Assembly: GCF_030272615.1 (NCBI RefSeq)
Contig: NC_081411.1
Coordinates: forward strand, 831,376,160 to 831,440,159
Source: Cryptomeria japonica
Taxonomy: Eukaryota; Streptophyta; Pinopsida; Cupressales; Cupressaceae
Length of the DNA: 64,000 bases
Reading direction: 5' to 3'
The number at the start of each line of letters is the position of its first letter. Positions within the stretch are counted from its first letter, which is position 1. The notes beneath the pieces are model-generated. The model was not told the origin of the DNA. It worked only from the letters and a program-made list of their open reading frames with translations, and made no database searches. The translations under genes were made by a program, and so were the position numbers. Of the stretch, positions 57,086 to 64,000 are shown piece after piece.

Positions 57086-58408
57086 GATAGGATCATTATT
57101 CAGCTTGACATGCCGAGGAATGGTCTTGATGGATTCCTCTTGCTTTTCTTCTTCATCCTCATCTCCATCAATATCAGCATCTACATTTGCCGATGTAGGA
57201 ACACTATTACTGGCACTCGATTGACTGACAACCAGTTCCCAGAAGGTTGCAACCGGTTCATTTACCACTTGCCCACTGTCGGTTTCCTCAGTTTTCTCAG
57301 AGGTTTCATCAACTCTTACATTGATGCTTTCCATAATTCTCTGAGTCCTATTGTTGAAACACTTGAGAGCTTTGCTCTTGGTGGAATATCCAAGGAATAT
57401 TCCCTCATCACATTTCGCATCAAATTTGCTCTGATGTTCACTCCTCTTGATGTAACATTTGCTACCAAACACTCTAAAGTAGCTAACCACAGGTGTCTTA
57501 CCGGTCCAATACTCATAAGGAGTTTTATCCTTACCTTTCTTGATGAGTACCCGGTTCATTGTGTAGACTACAGTGCTCACCGCTTCTCTCCAAAAGGTGT
57601 GAGCTACCTTTCCTTAAATCAACATGGTTCTAGTAGCTTCAACCACAGTCTGGTTATTCCTTTCTGCTAAGCCATTTTGCTGTGGAGTCCGGTGGGCAGA
57701 CAATTGCCTTTTGATGCCATGTTCTTCACAGTACTTGTTGAATTCACCGGAAGTGAATTCCCCTCCTTGATCAGTTCTTAGGCACTTGATCCTTTTACTA
57801 CTTTCCTTCTCCACTAAAGCTCTGAAAGCTTTCAAATTTACAAAGGCTTCAGACTTGTCTTTCAATTATGTGACCCACATCATTCTTGAGCAGTCATCAG
57901 TGAGAATCATGAAGTACCTATCACCCTGCACACTTCTAGTTTTCATAGGACCACACTAATAAGTATGCACAAGATCAAGCAAGTTGTCAGCAGTGAAAGA
58001 TTTACCTTTAAAGGTTGAGGAAGACATTTTCCCCAATTGACACTCTCTACACAAGGTATTATCCAGTTTGCTTAGCATCGACAACCCTCTAACTACCTTG
58101 ATCTTACTAGCTTTCACAATGTTATCAAAGTTTACATGGCAGAGTCTCCTATACCATATCTAGCTATCATCAAATTTTGCCATAAGACATGTACTTATAT
58201 TTGCATTCAGATGAAATAGGTTACCTTTGGTCTGCATGCCGGTGGCCACCAATTCACAATTCTTTACTTTGATTCTGCAAATTCCATTCTTGAATTTCAG
58301 AGTGAGGCCACTGTCATTCAACTGGGCAACACTCAGAAGGTTGTGTCTGAGACCATCAACCCAATACACATTATCAGCACTACTCTTTCCATTTAGAGAG
58401 ATGGACCC
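57077..58408 (-). pseudogene. copia-4 integrase region
   Basis: YWVDGLRHNLLSVAQL, the zinc-binding RRLCHVNFDNI and CRECQLGKMSS, then HTY-stop-CGP where the first catalytic Asp is Tyr and the next codon TAG, LTDDCSRMMWVT, LRTDQGGEF (second Asp kept) and GLAERNNQT (Glu kept). The C-terminal part has FGSKCYIKRSEHQSKFDAK. Stops lie at about 58157, 57950, 57868 and 57614. Confidence 0.88.
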
Positions 58409-59566
58409 TCAACCTTTGACCATGCATGGTGCATCATTGCCAAAGTGAACCACACCACCATAATACTCCTCCAAGGATAGAAACTTGCTCTGGTCACCAG
58501 TCATATGATGAGAACAGCCACTGTCAATGATCCACTCATTGGAATTATCAAACCGGGAGATGAGAGCCTTCTTGTCTAACACATCTTCCTTGACAGCAAC
58601 AAACACAATATCTTCATTTTCTTCATCCTCTGATTCTTCATCTGTGACACCTTCATCAACTACCACAAAACAATTTCTCTGGTTTCCTCCTTTGAATTTC
58701 TTGAACCTTTCTGGTTTGTCCTTGTTGTCACCATTAGGACAGTTTATAGCAATATGTCCTATCTGGTTGCAAGAAAAGCATTTCAAAGGTAGCTTACCTT
58801 TGTATTTATCAGTTCCTTTAGAAAGTTTCCTGGAAAGGAGAGCTTCAAATTCCATCAAAATCTCCTCATCATCCATTTCTTTGCTCTGTCTTGATTCACC
58901 ACTAGTGCTAGCTTCTTTTCCTTTTCTGGATGATATAGCAGAAGATTTAAAAGCTGATTCAGTCTTTTGAACACTACCATCTAAACTATTTAGCTCATAG
59001 GCTGTCAACTTTGCTATGATGGAGTCTAAGGATACCTTAGTCTTGTCTATTGATCTCAGCTCCTGAATAGCAGCAACCCTTATTGCATAGACCGACAATA
59101 GGGATCTCAGGACTTTGCTTACTAAAGTGGCATCTTCTATTTTACCACTTGCACTCTTGATATCTCCAACAATGGTTTTGATCCTTATTCCATACTATTG
59201 AATGGTCTCACCTTCAACCATCTGTATATCTTCAAACTTCCCTCTAAGGCTTTCTTCCTTAGCTTGTTTTACATGCTCGTCACCGCCATAGATATTTTCA
59301 AGAGTATCCCATACTTCTTTGGGATTTACCTTATCCTGAACATCAATAAACTCAATGTCAGATAAACTACTGATTAGGGCTTCCATGACTTGCCCATTCT
59401 CCTGCATCTCTCTCTTTTGGTCATCAGTAAGGGTACCGGTAGGAGCAACATAGACAGTCTCAACATAGCTCCAGTGTTGAGCACCCATGCTTCTGATGAA
59501 TATCTTCATTCTATCTTTTCATATACTGAAATTTTCTCTGTTAAACTTTGGACCTTCCCTCTTCAT
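58409..59566 (-). pseudogene. copia-4 gag and protease in one frame
   Basis: ATG at 59566 opens KREGPKFNRENFSI, then TGA in place of Trp, and the copia-2-like capsid part. After TAG at 59195 the frame holds KVSLDSIIAKLTAYELN, one knuckle CFSCNQIGHIAINC, the acidic segment DEESEDEENEDIVFVAV and the protease IIDSGCSHHMTGDQSKF with D-S-G intact. Copia-4 keeps gag and protease in the same frame, which shows that copia-2 lost one base near 16673. Confidence 0.9.
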
Positions 59567-59626
59567 CGTTAGACTGCGATCTTTACCTCAAGCGATTAAG
59601 CTTATAGCACAGAGGACCTAGAGAAT

Positions 59627-59638
59627 GCTCTAATACCA
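59627..59638 (-). other. copia-4 primer binding site (tRNA-iMet type)
   Basis: Minus strand TGGTATTAGAGC, one base different from the usual site, two bases from the LTR. Confidence 0.85.
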
Positions 59639-59640
59639 AT

Positions 59641-61143
59641 TGATAACTTAATGATGAGCGAATAGTACCAAACTGGTACTAAGAGGGGGGGGGTTGAATT
59701 AGTACAAACAAAAATATAGTCCAAAACTAGTTTGACAGCAGACACTTCAAATGACTGGCAAACAGTGACACCGGTTTGAAATAAAGTGCAACCGGTAAAG
59801 CTGAGAATGTCTGAGACAAGCATTAGCTGGTTACTCACTTAGATTTTCACTCAACTTGAGACTACACTACCATTCCACCCTTATGCATAAATAGGTAATC
59901 TATCATCAGATCATAATAACCGCTAGTTCAATATGTTTTATTGACAAGCATAAAACACATAACCATCATATGCTTGACAGACAATAGCAAAGCATCACAC
60001 ATGACACACATATTTTTCACATGGAAACTCAACTGGGAAAAACCACAGTGGGGATGAATACCCACAAGCTATTTTTGAACTCTTTAGAAGTCCGCTCTGT
60101 TAGTAGCCTTGTCCAGTTAGAGACATTACAAAAGGTTCTGCTAGGAACCGATCCTGTAAGAGATCACCCGGTTAAGGGATGACTACAATACCTGGTTAAG
60201 GGTTAAACCCTGTTAAAGGTTACCTTGTTAGAGGATTTCAAGAACTCAATAGCTAAAGGATTATGAACTCAGTAACTTTGAGTTACCCTGTTAAAGGATT
60301 TTCAGCAAGCCGATTAAGGCTACCCTGTTAAGGGATTTTCCAACTATTGAGGTGGTTAGAGATCAACAAGGATTACAATGATTTGGTAACAACACTCAAT
60401 GCCAATGCAGATCCGCTTAAGCTCCTCTTCACCTTCTGCACTTACACTCTGTAGGTATCACTTCTCTCCTTTTGGTCTAGCAAGAATCACGTATCCCTTC
60501 TCTTGGATACACACACACACAACTTTTGTCAACAACCTCAAAAAGAGACACAACATCGACTTTATAGGAAAACAGATAGGTCGGTAGCATAAAACCTAAA
60601 CCCTAAACCTGTTAGGTTAAGGAATTCAAACGGTTCAATCATGACCATTGAGCACACTGCATTAAATGCAACAGATCTTGATCCACACTCAAGACATTCT
60701 CCATCATCCATTTCCACCGATTTTATGGCGGCTAATAACCCATCACATGTTATCACTGTTTTACAGACTTCACACATTCCTGAGGTAGATAGGAACAATC
60801 TCCCTCATGCAAGATCCTTCACGCACACAGGCTTGCATGGCAACATGGTCTGTTCTTCTTTACAATGCTAGCTCATCACACAATATCATCAGTTGAGCCA
60901 CACAGGCTTGAAGCACATAAACTGAAACCCCTAAAGTTGAGACTACCAACCGGTAGACCTACAATACTTCCATATGCCAGTTCATCATGAACAAGCACAC
61001 CGCTTCACTTTGGCACAAATGTCGGTTCACAGTGTTATATCGGTTCTCACATATGCCAGTTCACACCTCTTCATCATATTGACATCAATGACAACATACA
61101 ACAATGTCATTATGTCCACATACCGGTTCACATAATGCCAACA
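59641..61143 (-). repeat. copia-4 5' LTR
   Basis: Plus strand TGATAACTTAATG to TGCCAACA, 1503 bp, colinear with 53716-55227 and, inverted, with the copia-2 LTRs. ACCGGT motifs recur here too. Confidence 0.9.
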
Positions 61144-61270
61144 CTATTTAGACCAAAAGAGCTACTATTTGGACTAAAAGAGCTAATGTTTGGACCGAGA
61201 GAGCTGTTGTTTGGACTAAAAGAGCTAATGTTTGGATCGAGAGAGCTATTGTTTGGACCGAAAGAGCTAA
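61144..61270. repeat. 21-bp minisatellite array B, right part
   Basis: Continuation of the 53160-53715 array after copia-4, about six units of AGAGCTAATGTTTGGACC type. The first five bases are the copia-4 target duplication. Confidence 0.85.
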
Positions 61271-62364
61271 TCTACTACAAAACATGTAAATTTGACAGTT
61301 TAAAGTTTTTGTTTGCAATTTTTGTTGATTTTCAATGGATGATATCTTGACATGATTCACAAACACATAAGCCAGATTGTCTTTTGTCCCAAAGGACACA
61401 TAAAGTGTATCTTCAAGAAGCTTTAAGGACAACCAAAGTTTTCACGGGTTTTGAATAATTGAAAACACACCATTCAGTCTATCCTAAGGAGATTGGCTTC
61501 ATTTTTAGTTCTCAGCCCACACTTGGTACCCTGTCAGCTCACACAGCCTTCACCCCCTAAAGCGCGCCCATGTTTTTGCCTTCGTGAGAGCTAGTGGAGT
61601 CTCGTTATGAGCCTACCAATAAGGTCTCAAAAGGGGAGTTTGCACATACGCTTAAGAGGGACATATGGTCAGTGTCTTCAGGAGAGATTCTTTCCCCTCC
61701 CTACACTAAGAAGATAATAATGTTTGGAGGTAAACCAGGTAGCTTCTAATTTTAATTGGAACTAGTAAGGGATATGTTCGATGCGTCGAGGTATAAACTC
61801 AACTAAGAGGTATCCCAGCCTTGAAAACCAAGGTTTGATATACCCGAAGGTATGGAGGAGAGCTATTCCCAAGCACTATCGCTGACTTAATTTTCATCAA
61901 ATCATGTTTATTTTATAGTGGGTTGGAGTACTTGGCATTAGTCGTTCCCACTTGAGTCGTTCCCCTCTCACTGGCCTTATGGGCTTCTCGGGAGAGCAGG
62001 CCCACTAAAGATATGCACTATTGAAAAGAAAATATGAGTCGAGCTTTCTGATCACCTAAGAAAGGTGAGAGCATACTCGCCTATCATCAAAATACATAAG
62101 ACATGTTTGTTCATTTCCATTGTAATTAGTCTATGTGCCTAATTTATCAAAAACAAGTGCAAAATCCCGCGATTGCAAACAAATTTTATAGTTTATATTG
62201 TATTCTTTGACAGCGAAATGGTTTATAACTCCAGTCTTTAACAGCAAGATAGGTACCTGCAAAATCAACAAAGTAAAAATTAAGCTCGAGAAAATGATAG
62301 TCAAAATGCAGAAATGAGAATTGCAGAATATGACATTGAAATTTTTAATGAAAATTTGAGAATG
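61271..62364 (-). other. gypsy-2 leader, middle part
   Basis: About 1.1 kb of mixed-composition non-coding sequence with higher GC than the arrays (61490-62050). No domain was recognised in any frame. Such leaders are long in Tat-group elements. Confidence 0.5.
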
Positions 62365-62620
62365 TTGTCAAATTAACCAAAAACGCCATCCAGTTAACCA
62401 AGAACACTTCTCTATTGACCAAGAACATTGCTTTGAACCCTAGGAATGCTACCAAAATGACCAAGAATGCTGCCAAAATGACCAAGAATGTCGCCAAATA
62501 ACCAAGAACACTGCCAAAATGACCAAGAACGTTGCCAGAATGACCAAGAACGCTGCAAAATATACCAGGAATGCTACAAAATAGACCAAGAACGCTGCAA
62601 AACAGACTGGAAAATGCTAA
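62365..62620. repeat. 21-bp minisatellite array C in gypsy-2 leader
   Basis: About 12 units of ACCAAGAACGCTGCCAAAATG type with variants ending CAGAATG and CAAAACAG. The period is 21 bp, as in arrays A and B, and the core ACCAAGAA is shared with array A. Confidence 0.85.
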
Positions 62621-62808
62621 AGTATAGAAAAACACAAAATCGGAGTTGAAAAATCTCCCCTGAACGCCATTGAAGTTGACAAGATGCTAAAACGGAGACC
62701 GAGAACGCGAACCTGGAACCCAAAAGAGTTAATCTGTGCACTGAAAGAGATAATCAACCTGTCAATGAGATTTCCTGCAAGAAAACTTGTTGAAAATCAA
62801 AGGGGCTA

Positions 62809-62827
62809 GGCCCCACGGTGGGCACCA
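62809..62827 (-). other. gypsy-2 primer binding site
   Basis: Minus strand TGGTGCCCACCGTGGGGCC, seven bases from the LTR end. TGGYGCCC-type sites are usual in plant gypsy elements of the Tat group; the tRNA is not assigned here. Confidence 0.7.
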
Positions 62828-62834
62828 ATGAATG

Positions 62835-63951
62835 TGATACTAAAATTAGGGTCAATTGTAATAAACAAGCACAATTAGTGAGACAACAAAAACATAAATG
62901 GAAAGCAAATTAAAAACTACATAATGAAACCAAACCATAAGCCTTCCTTCAGATGTCCCATCTTCCTCTGTTTTTGAGGAGCTTGAAGGTGTTTTATTTG
63001 TTGGCTCTTAGTAGAGAAATGACCTCCAAAGTGGCAACTCAAAAGTTGAGTAGCTACTGCATGATTATGCAAATGTATGAGGCTAAGATGATTGTATACA
63101 TGATTAGGTAAAATGATTATTTAAGCTATATGATTGATAAATGGAAACTAAATTAACATCCTAAGAGCTATTCTAAACATGCTAATATTGATCTAATTGT
63201 CAATTATGCTAGATGATTAAGATATAAAATGCCTATAATAATGATGCTAAAATCTAGGATGCAAGGGATCTTTATTGCTCCAAAATGAAGAGTATTTATA
63301 GGATTCCCAAGGCCAAAGTTGAGGTGGCAAGAATTGACTGTCTATGTTTGATCTGAAGATATCATGGGCTAGGATTGAGGAAGTTGGAGAAGATGTTGGA
63401 GGGAAGGACACATGTCATCTCTGTGGTGACAAGTGTCAAGGAACCTTTCTCATGAGAGGGAAAGTGTCCAAGGAGAGAGGACATGTGCCCAAAGTGCCTT
63501 GTGTCTCAAGGATGAGATATCCAACCTAGAGGAGGTTAGAATAAAAGAGGTTAGGATGTGCAAGATAGGATAGGGTTAGTTAAACCCAAGATTAGATAGA
63601 ATGGGTTAGGTTAGTAGGTGATTAGGCTAGGTGGTTAGAAGTTAGGAGTCGTGTGCTCATTTGAATTTAGAAATTTAAATAATTAGGAAAATGGATAATT
63701 AATCTCAACAAACTTGAATTTGTTAATCTTAATTATGGGATGAGAAGAATTGATTTAAATGGGGGGGAGGATTAATTAATCAAAGGGGATTATTGAAATG
63801 AACTTAATGAATAAATCCTTAGATTTATTTATAAGTATATGAATAGGGAAATTAATCAAATTACTTGTGAATTTAATTAATCGGAAAGGAGGATTAATTA
63901 AATAACTACGTATTTAATTAATTATCTTCTGACCATTTTTAGGCGAATACA
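62835..63951 (-). repeat. gypsy-2 5' LTR
   Basis: Plus strand TGATACTAAAATTAGGG to GGCGAATACA, 1117 bp. It aligns with 33791-34895. TATA box at 63293-63300 (minus). The flank after it starts CTTAT (63952-63956); no matching 5-mer is found at the left end of the element. Confidence 0.88.
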
Positions 63952-64000
63952 CTTATAGCTTTAATTCAAATCATATCCAATAAATCAAATCATAAAATAG
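63952..64000. other. Right flank of gypsy-2
   Basis: Forty-nine AT-rich bases outside the 5' LTR; nothing recognised. Confidence 0.4.

Larger units (their letters stand above)
53716..61143 (-). mobile_element. copia-4: Ty1/copia element, minus strand, same family as copia-2
   Basis: 5' LTR 59641-61143, primer site 59627-59638, gag, pol, doubled polypurine motif and 3' LTR 53716-55227. CTATT stands on both sides (53711-53715 and 61144-61148), a perfect target duplication. Proteins match copia-2 closely along their length. Three frameshifts (near 57082, 56655 and 55692) and about ten stops make it inactive. It is inserted into minisatellite array B of the gypsy-2 leader. Confidence 0.93.
33784..63951 (-). 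mobile_element. gypsy-2: Tat/Ogre-like Ty3/gypsy element, minus strand, with three nested insertions
   Basis: 5' LTR at 62835-63951, primer site at 62809-62827, long leader with 21-bp repeats, gag, protease, G-patch, RT, two RNase H domains, integrase C-terminus, polypurine tract and 3' LTR at the left. A second RNase H and a long leader are known marks of the Tat group (Ogre and relatives). Copia-3 (37832-45386), a probable solo LTR (about 46603-47368) and copia-4 (53716-61143) are inserted; without them the element is about 14.4 kb. The integrase core is missing. LTRs differ by about 10 positions in the first 186 bp compared, plus small indels. Confidence 0.9.

Noticed and set aside
62345-62635. 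Minus-strand 96-codon hydrophobic frame that looks like transmembrane repeats
   Set aside because: It is generated by minisatellite array C; the FLV-type heptads follow the 21-bp period and no start context or partner gene is seen.

Overview
The window looks like intergenic DNA from a large plant nuclear genome. It is AT-rich and almost entirely built of decayed, nested LTR retrotransposons with one LINE. I found no intact host gene, rRNA, tRNA, operon or CRISPR array. The element types (Ty1/copia with long LTRs and tRNA-iMet primer sites; a Tat/Ogre-like Ty3/gypsy element with two RNase H domains and a G-patch; an L1-type LINE with a DUF4283-like ORF1) are plant types. Their age and density suggest a gymnosperm such as a conifer, but that species-level guess is inference.

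Left block (1-21983). A plus-strand gypsy-type element (gypsy-1) enters from the left edge with gag, a zinc knuckle, an aspartic protease and a Pro/Lys-rich tail, but no reverse transcriptase. Its 3' LTR starts at 3765 and is split by two copia elements. Copia-1 (3963 to about 11374, TSD TAGTC) has been rearranged: its 3' LTR breaks off after about 212 bp, an 18-bp filler follows, and then a second copy of the gypsy flank plus a full LTR (11393-13562) is present. Copia-2 (14169-21579) is nearly complete, and its pol is broken only by TAG stops.

Middle (21984-33790). A degraded L1-like LINE (22263 to about 26712) is followed by AT-rich DNA with a small inverted repeat, a 184-bp tandem repeat and two probable LTR relics.

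Right block (33784-63951). One minus-strand Tat/Ogre-like gypsy element (gypsy-2, about 14.4 kb without insertions) spans 30 kb. Its 5' LTR is at the right and its 3' LTR at the left. It is interrupted by copia-3 (37832-45386, TSD GTCAT), a probable solo LTR inside its RT (about 46603-47368) and copia-4 (53716-61143, minus strand, TSD CTATT), which is the same family as copia-2. Its integrase core is missing.

The most unusual object is copia-3. It has LTRs, a primer site and polypurine tracts like its neighbours, but no protease, integrase, RT or RNase H. Instead it has a partial Gag (coiled coil plus four zinc-knuckle-like motifs) and a separate reading frame of 1,078 codons (40736-43972). 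That frame is held without a frameshift over 3.2 kb and I do not recognise its product. Copia-3 is probably a non-autonomous element moved by the enzymes of copia-1 or copia-2 relatives, since all four elements share the LTR ends, primer site and a doubled polypurine motif.
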